Source: Actinomadura luteofluorescens
GTDB lineage: Bacteria > Actinomycetota > Actinomycetes > Streptosporangiales > Streptosporangiaceae
Direction: 5' to 3'
NCBI RefSeq assembly: GCF_013409365.1
Contig: NZ_JACCBA010000001.1
Coordinates: 4,340,001-4,404,000 of the forward strand
DNA: 64,000 nucleotides
Part shown: piece after piece, positions 18,339-26,824 of the stretch
How the letters are laid out: each line of letters starts with the position of its first letter
Position numbering within the stretch: the stretch's first letter is position 1
Program-made: the position numbers and the translations under genes
Notes under the pieces: generated by a model
The model's database searches: none
Told to the model about the DNA's origin: nothing
The model's input: the letters and a program-made list of their open reading frames with translations, nothing else

Positions 18339-19511
18339 ATGCGAAGTCGGAAGTTCCTCGTCCGCGCCGGCGCGACGGTGGTGGCGGCGGCCGCCACCGT
18401 GACGGCGGTGACGTTGGGTGTTCAGGACCAGAAGGCCACGGTCGCCTCGGCGGGCGCCGAGACCGAGGCGGACAACGGTGTGCGGGCGGGCGCCGTCCTC
18501 CAGGACCGGGTGGCCAAGCTCCGGGCGGAGCAGAAACTGCCCGGCGTGATCGGAATGGCCCGCAGCGGAAACAACACCCAGTACGCCGCCTCCGGTTACG
18601 GCGACATGTTCATGCGCGTGCCGGCCGACCCCAAGGCGAAGTTCCGCATCGCCAGCAACTCCAAGGCGTTCGTGGCCACGGTCCTGCTCCAGCTGGAGGC
18701 CGAGGGCAAGCTGTCCCTGAACGACACGGTGGACCGGTGGCTGCCCGGCCTGGTCGCGGCGAACGGCAACGACGGCCGCAAGATCACGATCCGGCAGCTG
18801 CTCAACCACACCAGCGGGCTCCCCGACTACATCAACGACCTGCGGATCTCGGGGTCCTACGTCGCCGACATCAACCCCTACAGGAAGTGGGACCCGCGCG
18901 ACCTGGTGAAGACGGCCACGTCCAACAAGGCGCTGTCGGCGCCCGGCGCCGAGTACCACTACGCCAACACCAACTACATCCTCGGCGGGTTGATCATCCA
19001 GGCGGCGACCGGGCACCACCCGGCCGTCGAGGTGACCAACCGGATCATCAAGCCGCTCGGCCTCACCGACACCACCTACCCCGAGTCCGACCCCAAGCTG
19101 TACGGGAAGTGGCTGCACGGCTACTTCACCATCCGGGACATCTCGTTCTCCAACGTCCAGGTGCTGGGCGCGGCGGGCGCCATCGTGTCCACCCAGGGGA
19201 ACCTCGCCGACTTCACCCGCGCGCTCGCGTCCGGCCGCCTGCTTCCCCCCGCGCAGCAGCGTGAGCTGGAGCAGGCCGCGTCCCCCGAGCGCCCCTACGG
19301 CCTCGGCGTGGTCATGGCGAAGACCCCGTGCGGCAACGCGTGGATGCACAACGGCGCCGTGCTCGGCTACTTCAGCCAGTGGTACACGAGCCCGGACGGC
19401 AAGGACCAGGTCGTCGTGGCCACCAACCGCTACAACATGATCCCCACCAAGGTCGACGCCGCGGTCATGACGGCGGCCCAGGACGCCTACTGCGCGCTGA
19501 AGGGGAAGTGA
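18339..19511 (+). CDS. Secreted serine hydrolase (class C beta-lactamase / DD-peptidase fold)
   Basis: 390 residues with a signal sequence (VRAGATVVAAAATVTAVTLG). Active-site motifs are S-x-x-K at IASNSKAF (Ser106, Lys109) and Y-x-N at EYHYANTNY (Tyr208, Asn210). The third motif is probably HNG in AWMHNGAVLGY (about residue 341). This is the R61 DD-peptidase/esterase family. It likely acts on peptidoglycan stems, D-amino acid esters or other amides outside the cell. The stop TGA shares its last base with the ATG of the cutinase gene, so the two are co-translated. Confidence 0.9.
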   Translation: MRSRKFLVRAGATVVAAAATVTAVTLGVQDQKATVASAGAETEADNGVRAGAVLQDRVAKLRAEQKLPGVIGMARSGNNTQYAASGYGDMFMRVPADPKAKFRIASNSKAFVATVLLQLEAEGKLSLNDTVDRWLPGLVAANGNDGRKITIRQLLNHTSGLPDYINDLRISGSYVADINPYRKWDPRDLVKTATSNKALSAPGAEYHYANTNYILGGLIIQAATGHHPAVEVTNRIIKPLGLTDTTYPESDPKLYGKWLHGYFTIRDISFSNVQVLGAAGAIVSTQGNLADFTRALASGRLLPPAQQRELEQAASPERPYGLGVVMAKTPCGNAWMHNGAVLGYFSQWYTSPDGKDQVVVATNRYNMIPTKVDAAVMTAAQDAYCALKGK

Positions 19512-21397
19512 TGAGCTCCGGACTGCACGCCAGAGAGCCGATGTGGCGGCGCTACCGCAAGCCGGCGATCGCGGTCGCCGTGGCCGGAGCGGTCGCGGCC
19601 GCCGCCGCGGTGCCGCTGCTGAACACCGGCGGGCCGGTCAACGCGGCACGGACGTCCGAGGCCATGTCCTGCACCCCGATCAAGCTGATCGTCGTGCCCG
19701 GGACCTGGGAGACCACGTCGGCCGCCGACCCCAACACGCCGGTCGGCATGCTCCGCGGGGTCACCGAACCGCTGGAACGGCGTTTCGGTGACCGGATCTC
19801 CTCGTACTGGGTCGGCTACAACGCGACCGCGTTCGACCAGGGCAAGACCTACAACGACTCCAAGCAGACCGGGATCGACGCCGCCCGCAAGGCGATGACG
19901 GAGATCTCCCGGGACTGCCCCGGCACCCGCTTCGTCGGGCTCGGCTACAGCCAGGGCGCGGACGTCGCCGGCGACGTCGCCGCCCAGATCGGGGCCGGGA
20001 AGGGACCGATCCCGGCGGCCTCCTACCTCGCGGGCGGAGCGGCGGCCGACCCCGGCCGGGGGACGAAGGGCGAGGTGAACCTCGGTGACCCGCTCCCCGG
20101 CACCCGGGGTCTCGCCGGGCCGCGGCCGGGGGGCTTCGGCGCCGTGTCCGGACGGGTCGCGAACGTGTGCCTCAAGGGCGACCTCTACTGCGCCCTGCCG
20201 GAGGAGAACGAGCTCACCGCCACCCTCGGCACCGTGCTGAGCCGGGTCGGCATCGCCAACATGCAGGGCTCGGCGGAGCGCGAACTGTCCACCGACCTCG
20301 GCACCGTCAACGGCAAGCCGGCCGACCTCACCGCCGTCCCGAACGGTGTGAAGACGCTGACCGGCCAGGCGCGCGGCAAGGACACCGCCGGGGCGGCCCG
20401 CACCGCGGGCGACCTGGCGAGGCTCGTCGGCCCGCTGCAGACGCTCACCCGGGCGGTCGCCAACCCCGTCCTGGTGAACACGCTGCTGAACTCCCCGCCC
20501 GGCTCGCAGAACCAGATCGCGGGCCAGGTGCTCCAGGCGCTGTCCAACACCGACCTGGTGGGGCTCGCCACCGACCTCGACGCGGTGCAGGCCGCCGCGA
20601 AGGCGGGGGACACCGCCGCGCTGGCGCGGGCGGCCCTCGCCGCCGCCGCCAAGGCCGCGCCGCTGACCGGGCTGCCCGCCGACCAGGTGGCCAAGGTCAC
20701 CAAGGTCATCCAGGGGCTGCAGCCGGTCGCTTTGCTGGCCCAGGCGAGCAACGTCATCGGTGGGATCAGCCGGATCGACTACCGCGGCATCCAGCGCGCC
20801 GCGCGAGCCGTTCCCGTGTACGCCCAGCGGGGCGACACGCGGGGGCTCTACCGTTCCCTGGTCGCGATCGAGGACCGGCTGATGCCGCTGGCCGAGACGG
20901 CCAACCGGGTCGACCTCACCCCGCTCGCCGCGCTGCTGGCGATGTGGCCGCCCGGCTCCCCCGAGCGCGCCGTCGGCGAGGCCCTGGCGATCCTCGACCG
21001 CGTCGACTGGGTCCGGCTGACCCGCGACCTGCGCGCCATCCAGGGCAAGCTCGACGACTTCGACCCGAAGCATCCTCCGACCATCGACCCGGCCAATCCG
21101 GTCAAGTCGCTCAACGCCTTCTACGGCGTCGACCTGCTCTCCCTGATCCCCCAGATCACCGACCTGACCGAGCACGGTCTGGACGTCGCCGGCGTGCCGC
21201 TGCCCAAGGGCACGCTCAACCGGCTGCTGAAGACCCGGCTCAACCCGAGCAACCTGGTCAAGGAGGGCGTGGACGCGGCGGTGTTCTACGGCACGCAGCG
21301 GCACGTGATGTACGGCTCCGCCCCGGTGGACGGCAGCGGACGCCCCGCGCTGGAGGTCCTGGAGAACTGGCTCGCCCAGCGCATCGAGACCGCCTGA
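19511..21397 (+). CDS. Cutinase-family serine esterase with a ~370-residue insertion before the catalytic His
   Basis: 628 residues from ATG 19511 (AGGGGAAG upstream, one-base overlap with the previous gene). A membrane or signal segment (AIAVAVAGAVAAAAAVPLL) precedes the hydrolase. Elbow motif GLGYSQGAD gives Ser147. Catalytic Asp is in VCLKGDLYCA (Asp224, flanked by the usual Cys220/Cys227 pair). In ordinary cutinases the His follows within about 15 residues; here the best candidate is in GTQRHVMYGS (His597). The stretch between (about 230-590) is Ala/Leu/Thr-rich and predicted helical. It probably acts on lipid or mycomembrane-like esters; coupled expression with a DD-peptidase-like enzyme points to envelope work. 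Confidence 0.8.
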   Translation: MSSGLHAREPMWRRYRKPAIAVAVAGAVAAAAAVPLLNTGGPVNAARTSEAMSCTPIKLIVVPGTWETTSAADPNTPVGMLRGVTEPLERRFGDRISSYWVGYNATAFDQGKTYNDSKQTGIDAARKAMTEISRDCPGTRFVGLGYSQGADVAGDVAAQIGAGKGPIPAASYLAGGAAADPGRGTKGEVNLGDPLPGTRGLAGPRPGGFGAVSGRVANVCLKGDLYCALPEENELTATLGTVLSRVGIANMQGSAERELSTDLGTVNGKPADLTAVPNGVKTLTGQARGKDTAGAARTAGDLARLVGPLQTLTRAVANPVLVNTLLNSPPGSQNQIAGQVLQALSNTDLVGLATDLDAVQAAAKAGDTAALARAALAAAAKAAPLTGLPADQVAKVTKVIQGLQPVALLAQASNVIGGISRIDYRGIQRAARAVPVYAQRGDTRGLYRSLVAIEDRLMPLAETANRVDLTPLAALLAMWPPGSPERAVGEALAILDRVDWVRLTRDLRAIQGKLDDFDPKHPPTIDPANPVKSLNAFYGVDLLSLIPQITDLTEHGLDVAGVPLPKGTLNRLLKTRLNPSNLVKEGVDAAVFYGTQRHVMYGSAPVDGSGRPALEVLENWLAQRIETA

Positions 21398-21425
21398 TCC
21401 TCTTCGTTCACGCGGGAGAACCGTC

Positions 21426-21460
21426 CGCCGGCGGGCCGGGGAGCACCCGGCCCGCCGGCG
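21426..21460. terminator. 15-bp hairpin between convergent genes
   Basis: CGCCGGCGGGCCGGG (21426-21440) pairs perfectly with CCCGGCCCGCCGGCG (21446-21460) around a GAGCA loop. It stands 28 bases after the cutinase stop and probably ends transcription in the plus direction. Confidence 0.8.
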
Positions 21461-21477
21461 ACGGCACGTCAAGAAGA

Positions 21478-21518
21478 AACCGCCCACCGCCGGGTCGCTG
21501 CCTCGGCTGTGGGCGGTT
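21478..21518. terminator. Second hairpin in the same convergent gap
   Basis: AACCGCCCAC (21478-21487) pairs with GTGGGCGGTT (21509-21518) over a 21-base loop, preceded by AAGAAGAAA. Read on the minus strand, the stem is followed by TTTCTTCTT, giving a good terminator for the DUF4185 gene. Confidence 0.65.
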
Positions 21519-21526
21519 CGGCGGAT

Positions 21527-21554
21527 CCGGGCGCCGTCCGGGGACGGCGCCCGG
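21527..21554. terminator. Third hairpin, 7 bases after the DUF4185 stop
   Basis: CCGGGCGCCGTC (21527-21538) and GACGGCGCCCGG (21543-21554) form a perfect 12-bp stem with a CGGG loop immediately beyond the minus-strand stop at 21562. Confidence 0.65.
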
Positions 21555-21561
21555 TCCCGGT

Positions 21562-22725
21562 TCAGGAGAGCATGTTCACCTTGTACTGCATGATCCGGTA
21601 GTTCTTCGGGTCGTACCACTGGCTGACGATGATGTGGAAGTTGCCGAACGTCGAGCCGGGGACGACGAAGCCGCCGTAGGGGCTGCGGACGAAGTTGGCC
21701 GCCTCCGGGTCGGCGTGCACGATCATCGTCTGCTCCAGCGTCCTGGTGAGGTCCGCGGTCGGGAGCGGGAATACCATCGCCCGGATCGACACCGGGTTCA
21801 TGTTCAGCCAGGTGAGGACGTACTTGCCGTCCATGGCGCGGAAGCAGATCTCGCCCCACTTGCGGACGCCGAAGACCGTCGTCGGAGGCGCCCCCCAGCG
21901 CCAGCCGCCGTCGGCGTAGCCCCAGGGCTCGTAGGCGTTCGGGTCGCCGAGCCGCTCCTTGCGCACCCGGTGGAGCAGCATCCCCGAGTCCCGCTCCCGG
22001 TTGAAGACCGTGGACAGGACGTAGCACCAGCCGTCGTCGGCCACCGCGTAGGTCTTCTGCTGGAACTGGCCGCCGTGCAGGTCACCCGGCCACTGGCACA
22101 GGTACTCCCAGGTCTCGCCGTTGTCGGTGGAGCGCCAGAAGTCGGTGTGGTGGGTGTCGTAGATGACGCCGCGCATGAGGTGCATGTACATGACGCCGTC
22201 CACGACGAACGCGTCGGACGGGATCGCCGTCGTGGCCCTGTTGGGGCCGGCCGGGTTGTGCGGCTCGTCGACCAGGGCCCTGGCGTGGCCTCCGCCGACA
22301 CTTCCGTCGATGCGCAGGTTGTTCACGTCGCCGTTGCTGGAGCGCAGACCCACCGGGGCGCGCCAGTCGTCGGCGGGCTCGCCGGGGTTCGGCACGTGGT
22401 CGCCGTTGAAGGTGTCGCCGCAGACGAACAGCATGGTGCCGTCGGGGCACCGCACGGGGATGCCGAGGTCGGTCCACGGCGAGGCGAACGGGCCGGTCTC
22501 GACCGGGCCGCTCAGGTTCTTCACCTTGGTCGCGAGGGTCGGGCTGGACGGGTCGCCCGGCCCGCCGGCCGTCATCACCCTGGCCTGCCGCCCGTCCTGG
22601 CTGAACCCGACCCAGCCCGCGCCGACGGCCCCCGCGCCGAGGGCGACGCCGGCACCCACCCGGAGGAGCCTGCGGCGGGAGAGTCCGCTGGCGGCCGTGT
22701 CCTTGTCGTCCGATGGACGTGTCAT
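21562..22725 (-). CDS. DUF4185 protein (endo-D-arabinanase-like, GH183 type), Tat-exported
   Basis: 387 residues from ATG 22725, which has GAAAGG upstream; an in-frame ATG at 22758 is less likely. A twin-arginine signal (LSRRRLLRVGAGVALGAGAV) leads into a five-bladed-propeller-like domain with repeated tryptophan/aspartate motifs such as GDTFNGDHV, DFWRSTDNGETWEYL and KWGEICFRAMDGKYVLTW. DUF4185 includes characterised endo-D-arabinanases of mycobacteria (glycoside hydrolase family GH183). That function is established for some members; applying it here is inference. The catalytic acids cannot be fixed without alignment. It is convergent with the cutinase gene. Confidence 0.8.
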   Translation of the reverse strand: MTRPSDDKDTAASGLSRRRLLRVGAGVALGAGAVGAGWVGFSQDGRQARVMTAGGPGDPSSPTLATKVKNLSGPVETGPFASPWTDLGIPVRCPDGTMLFVCGDTFNGDHVPNPGEPADDWRAPVGLRSSNGDVNNLRIDGSVGGGHARALVDEPHNPAGPNRATTAIPSDAFVVDGVMYMHLMRGVIYDTHHTDFWRSTDNGETWEYLCQWPGDLHGGQFQQKTYAVADDGWCYVLSTVFNRERDSGMLLHRVRKERLGDPNAYEPWGYADGGWRWGAPPTTVFGVRKWGEICFRAMDGKYVLTWLNMNPVSIRAMVFPLPTADLTRTLEQTMIVHADPEAANFVRSPYGGFVVPGSTFGNFHIIVSQWYDPKNYRIMQYKVNMLS

Positions 22726-22917
22726 CTGGCGATGCCTTTCAGGTCGACTCTCGTGCACTGGAGATGCCCTTGGCGCCGCAGCCCTTGGCGAGGATCGGTG
22801 GATCCCGGTCGTCCGGCGACAAGCTCAGAAGAACATCGATGTCTGTTTTACCGCAGATCGGTGCAGAGTCGCCAGGGGATCACGATCAGTGATCCGATTC
22901 CTCGCGGCGAACGAGCG

Positions 22918-23943
22918 TCACTCCAGGTTCAGGTTCCGGGGGACGTCGTCGGGGGTCAGATCGCGGCGGAGGCGGAGGAAGCGGGCGGAGTGCCGCCAGC
23001 GGCCGTGTTCCACCGCGGCGTCCACGCTGATCTCCGCGACGGTGTCCGGGGCCACGCGGGTGTAGTGGATCGGGTCCCTGGAGGCGGGGAGGCCGCCCGC
23101 CCAGCCCGCGGGGAGGGGTTCGGGCCAGGGATGGTCCGCGCCCGCCGGGGACAGGGCTCCGGTCAGGGCCGCGCGTGCCCGGGGATTCAGCAGCGCGGTC
23201 CGGGCGACGACCCGCAACGTCCCGTCCGCTGCGTATCTGCCCAGGAGCAGGCTCTGCGGCTGTTCGAGGGTGCCGGTCACCCCGCCGATGAGCGCCTCGG
23301 TCGTCGTGCGGTGCTTCACCTTCCACCAGCCGCGCCTCCCCTCCTTGTAGGGGTCGCCCGCGGCCTTCACGACCAGGCCCTCGATGCCCTGCGCGACGAG
23401 GATCTCGAACCACAGGCGGGCCTCGCCCACGTCGCGGAGCTGCGGGCAGAGGACGATGCGGGACGTGCCGGGCAGGGCGTGCAGGACGCGCTCCAGCTCG
23501 GCGCGGCGGGAGGAGAGGGGGGCGGAGCGGTGGTCCGTTCCGCCGGACTCCAGGACGTCGAAGACGACGTAGTGGCATGGCTCGGTGATCGGGGATCCGG
23601 TGCGGCGGGTGACGTGGCGGCGCTGCAGGGCGGAGAAGTCCAGGCGGCCGTCGCCTCCCCACCGGACGATCTCACCGTCGACGACCGTGCCGGGCGGGAT
23701 GGTCGCGGAGACGGCCGAGACGATTTCGGGGAAGGCCGCATCCAGGCGCTTGAGGCGGCGTGACCAGAGTTGGACATCGCCCTCCTCGCTCACGCGGGCG
23801 ACGCAGCGGAAGCCGTCGAACTTGGGTTCGTAGCGGCACCCGCCTGAACAGGCCTTCTCCCGGGGAATGTGGTCGATCGCGGTCGCGGCCATGGGGGCGA
23901 CGGGTCCATTGATGCGCACCGCCTCCACCCCCGATCGGCTCAT
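22918..23943 (-). CDS. ATP-dependent DNA ligase (LigC/LigD-ligase-domain type)
   Basis: 341 residues if started at ATG 23943; ATGs at 24003 and 23892 are alternatives and none has a strong ribosome site. The adenylation domain has the nucleotidyl Lys motif YEPKFDGFR, motif III-like YVVFDVLE, motif IV IEGLVVKA and motif V WWKVKHRTT. An OB-fold domain follows (LLLGRYAADGTLRVVARTAL to the C-terminus). It seals nicked DNA using ATP. Size and domain order match stand-alone actinobacterial LigC, which acts in end-joining or base-excision repair back-up; no ku or primase gene is adjacent. Confidence 0.9.
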   Translation of the reverse strand: MSRSGVEAVRINGPVAPMAATAIDHIPREKACSGGCRYEPKFDGFRCVARVSEEGDVQLWSRRLKRLDAAFPEIVSAVSATIPPGTVVDGEIVRWGGDGRLDFSALQRRHVTRRTGSPITEPCHYVVFDVLESGGTDHRSAPLSSRRAELERVLHALPGTSRIVLCPQLRDVGEARLWFEILVAQGIEGLVVKAAGDPYKEGRRGWWKVKHRTTTEALIGGVTGTLEQPQSLLLGRYAADGTLRVVARTALLNPRARAALTGALSPAGADHPWPEPLPAGWAGGLPASRDPIHYTRVAPDTVAEISVDAAVEHGRWRHSARFLRLRRDLTPDDVPRNLNLE

Positions 23944-24117
23944 GGCCGGAGTACCCGCCGGTGGCGCGGCGAGTGCCCTCGGGGACGGGTTTGGGCAGTT
24001 CATTGCCTCGCGCGGGCCCTGCCGAGGGCGCGAGCCAGACAGATGCCGGCGAGCTGTAACGTTCTGCACGACCCTGACGCTGAATGATCACCTGGGTCGG
24101 AATCTGAACGGGGAAGA

Positions 24118-26214
24118 ATGCTCAAGCGCACTGTGATCGGGACGTCCCTCGCCGCCGTGGCGGTGGCGGGAACCGTGGTCTGGACGGTCTCGTCGACCTC
24201 GACGGCGACGACGGCGTCCGCGACCCGGCCGGGGCCGGGACGGGTCCACGCACGCCCGCTGGCGGACCTCGCCACCACGGCCGCCGCGGGCCAGAAGGTC
24301 AAGGGGCTGCCCGCCGCGGAGACCGAGCCGTTCAGCCTCGTCGGCGTCACCTGGAACAAGCCGCGCGAGGAGCTCAAGGGGACCGTCCGGCTCCGCACGC
24401 GGGACGCGAGCACCGGCCGCTGGTCGGGGTGGCGCACCCTGGAGCCGGAACTGGCCGACGCCCCCGACCAGGGCGGCCGCGGCGGGACGAACGGGCTGTG
24501 GGTCGGTCCGTCCAACGGCGTCGACGTGCGCGTCACCGGGCAGAAGGGCCGCACGCTGCCGGACGGCCTGCGCGTCGACCTGATCGACCCGGGCGCCTCC
24601 GCCGCCACGGCGACGCCGCGGGCGGCGGGACCGGCCGGCGGCGGGACCGGGATGAAGCTGGTGGCGGCGACCACGCCCCTCGCCGGCCCCGTCACCGCTC
24701 CGAAGCCGGCCATCGTGGCGCGGGCCGGATGGGGCGCGGACGAGTCCCTCGTCAAGGAGGCGCCGGAGTACGACGCCTCGGTCAAGGCCGCGTTCGTCCA
24801 TCACACCGACACGGGCAACGGCTACTCCTGCACCGAGTCGCCGTCGGTGATCCGGTCGGTGTTCCTATACCACGTGCAGAGCCAGGGCTGGAACGACATC
24901 GGCTACAACTTCCTCGTCGACAAGTGCGGCACGATCTTCGAGGGACGGGCCGGGGGCGCCGACCGTCCCGTCCACGGCGCCCACACCTACGGCTTCAACA
25001 CCGACACCACCGGGATCGCCGTCCTCGGCACCTACACCGCCGCGAACGACCCGACCACCCCTGGCGTCGCGCCCACCAAGGCCGCCCTGGACGGCACCGC
25101 GAAGATCGCCGCGTGGAAGCTCGGGCTGACCGGGGTCGACCCCACGGCGAAGACGACGCTGACGTCGGCCGCCCCCGACGGGACGGGCGGGAAGTACCCC
25201 TACGGCCAGAAGGTCGAGTTCAACACGATCTCCGGGCACCGCGACGGGTTCGCGACCGCGTGCCCCGGCGCGCAGCTCTACTCCGCGCTGCCCGCCGTCC
25301 GGACGGCCGCCAAGCAGATCACCGTCCCGGCCCTGAGCGCCACCGTGACCGGCGCCACCGCCGCGGGGGGCCGCTACTACACCAAGAGCACGGCCACACT
25401 GAACTGGACGCCGGCCGACGGCGCGACCTACACCGTCAGCGTGGACGGCGCGACGGCCGCGACACCGGCAGCCGGGGCCGCCTCCGCCACGGTGACGCTC
25501 GCGCCCGGGACGCACTCGGTCCAGCTGAACGCCGCCTTCTCCGACGGGACGACCTCGGCGTCCCCCGTCTTCACGATCGTCGCGGACACGACGCGCCCCG
25601 TCATCTCGTCCCAGGCGCTGTCGCTGCGCAAGGGGACGGTCAACAGCGGCGCGTGGCCCGTCTCGCTCACCTGGAAGGCCAGTGACAACGGCGTTCTCAG
25701 CTCGCTGAAGGCCACGTCGCCCGCAGCCAAGGCGTTCTCCACCACCACGACGCAGTGGTCCGCGGTGTCCAAGCCGGGCACGACCCAGACCTGGACGCTG
25801 GCCGCCACCGACGCCGCGGGCAACGCCGGCACCTCCAGCCTGAGCCGCTACACCGGCGGCCAGACCGAGGGCGCCGCGCGCCGCACCGGCACCTGGGGCG
25901 TCAGCACGACCAGCTCCTACCTGGGCGGGCGCGGCATGTACAGCAAGTACCGGGGCGCGAGCGCGAGCTGGACGTTCACCGGCCGCACCGCGGGCCTGAT
26001 CTTCAAGCGCGCCTCCTACCTCGGCGCCGTGTACGTCTACGTGGACGGCGTCAAGATCGGCACGCTGGACACCCGGGCGTCGAGCACGGCGTACCGCCAG
26101 CTGCTGTGGACGCGCACCTGGAGCGGCAGCGGCACGCACACCATCAAGATCGTCGTGGCGGGCACCTCGGGCCGTCCCATGGTCGGCATCGACGGCCTCG
26201 TCTACCTCCGCTGA
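24118..26214 (+). CDS. Secreted N-acetylmuramoyl-L-alanine amidase (PGRP/Amidase_2) with Ig-like C-terminus
   Basis: 698 residues. Signal peptide (VIGTSLAAVAVAGTVVWTV), an N-terminal beta domain (about 60-175), then the PGRP-like amidase (about 205-400): AIVARAGWGADESL, zinc His in FVHHTDTGNGYSC, YNFLVDKCGTIFEGR, second His in VHGAHTYGFN, and third ligand with Cys in TISGHRDGFATACPG. C-terminal Ig-like and Ser/Thr-rich beta repeats (about 410-698) end in a lectin-like module. It cleaves the MurNAc-L-Ala bond of peptidoglycan outside the cell. The layout is that of the large secreted actinobacterial amidases related to phage-type and mycobacterial Rv3717-like enzymes. Confidence 0.9.
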   Translation: MLKRTVIGTSLAAVAVAGTVVWTVSSTSTATTASATRPGPGRVHARPLADLATTAAAGQKVKGLPAAETEPFSLVGVTWNKPREELKGTVRLRTRDASTGRWSGWRTLEPELADAPDQGGRGGTNGLWVGPSNGVDVRVTGQKGRTLPDGLRVDLIDPGASAATATPRAAGPAGGGTGMKLVAATTPLAGPVTAPKPAIVARAGWGADESLVKEAPEYDASVKAAFVHHTDTGNGYSCTESPSVIRSVFLYHVQSQGWNDIGYNFLVDKCGTIFEGRAGGADRPVHGAHTYGFNTDTTGIAVLGTYTAANDPTTPGVAPTKAALDGTAKIAAWKLGLTGVDPTAKTTLTSAAPDGTGGKYPYGQKVEFNTISGHRDGFATACPGAQLYSALPAVRTAAKQITVPALSATVTGATAAGGRYYTKSTATLNWTPADGATYTVSVDGATAATPAAGAASATVTLAPGTHSVQLNAAFSDGTTSASPVFTIVADTTRPVISSQALSLRKGTVNSGAWPVSLTWKASDNGVLSSLKATSPAAKAFSTTTTQWSAVSKPGTTQTWTLAATDAAGNAGTSSLSRYTGGQTEGAARRTGTWGVSTTSSYLGGRGMYSKYRGASASWTFTGRTAGLIFKRASYLGAVYVYVDGVKIGTLDTRASSTAYRQLLWTRTWSGSGTHTIKIVVAGTSGRPMVGIDGLVYLR

Positions 26215-26237
26215 CCCCGGGGGCGCCGACCTAGAGT

Positions 26238-26603
26238 GTGAGGGTGACAGACGGGTCGTGGCGTGATCGGGTGATCGCGGAGTGCCTGGCGAAGCCGGGC
26301 GCGGTGGAGGACTATCCGTTCGGCGACGAGGTGGCCGTGTTCAAGGTCGCCGGACGGATGTTCTCGCTGGTGCCGCTGGGCGCGTCGCCGCCCAGCGTCA
26401 GCCTCAAGTGCGATCCGGAGCTGGCCGAGGAGCTACGCGCCCGGCACGCCGCGATCACGCCCGGGTACCACCTCAACAAGCGGCACTGGAACACCGTCGT
26501 CCTCGACGGCTCCGTGCCCGACGAGGAGGTGTGGGAGCTGGTCGACCACTCCTACGACCTCGTGGTCGCGAAGCTCACCCGCGCCCAGCGGTCGCGTCTC
26601 TGA
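26238..26603 (+). CDS. MmcQ/YjbR-family protein (second copy)
   Basis: 121 residues from a GTG at 26238, or 119 from GTG 26244. YjbR features: AECLAKPGAVEDYPFGDEVAVFKVAGRMFSL, SLKCDPELAEELRARH, GYHLNKRHWNTVVLDGSVPDEEVWELV. The HLNKRHW motif is the classic MmcQ signature, so this copy is closer to the family norm than the one at 13928. The function is not established. Confidence 0.88.
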   Translation: MRVTDGSWRDRVIAECLAKPGAVEDYPFGDEVAVFKVAGRMFSLVPLGASPPSVSLKCDPELAEELRARHAAITPGYHLNKRHWNTVVLDGSVPDEEVWELVDHSYDLVVAKLTRAQRSRL

Positions 26604-26824
26604 GCCGCCTCTCGGTCGCGATATGCCTAGATTTTTCCCTATCTAAGGCCTTTGCTCAAGCAAGTCTGATTTCAACTGATTTTCCCTTTTACTTTGTTCG
26701 ATCACCCCGGATGCGTCCCGCATAACGAACACCGGCACGTGTTGCGAGATCGCATTTTCTGTGTACGGTATCCCCCGTGACGATCTAGAGACGTCACGTG
26801 GCGAACAAACAAGGGAAGAACACC
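26604..26824 (+). promoter_or_regulatory. AT-rich intergenic with palindromic operators upstream of the M20 gene
   Basis: A perfect inverted repeat CGTGACG (26776-26782), nine bases, CGTCACG (26792-26798) lies 26 bases before the start codon, right after a likely -10 (TACGGT, 26764-26769). Upstream, TGCGA-GA-TCGCA (26740-26751) is a second palindrome near the -35 position. Bases 26620-26700 are markedly AT-rich compared with flanking genes. Confidence 0.55.

Noticed and set aside
20167..23763. 1198-residue plus-strand open frame across cutinase, DUF4185 and ligase genes
   Set aside because: It runs through three well-supported genes and a triple-hairpin terminator region; composition is Arg/Pro-rich noise.
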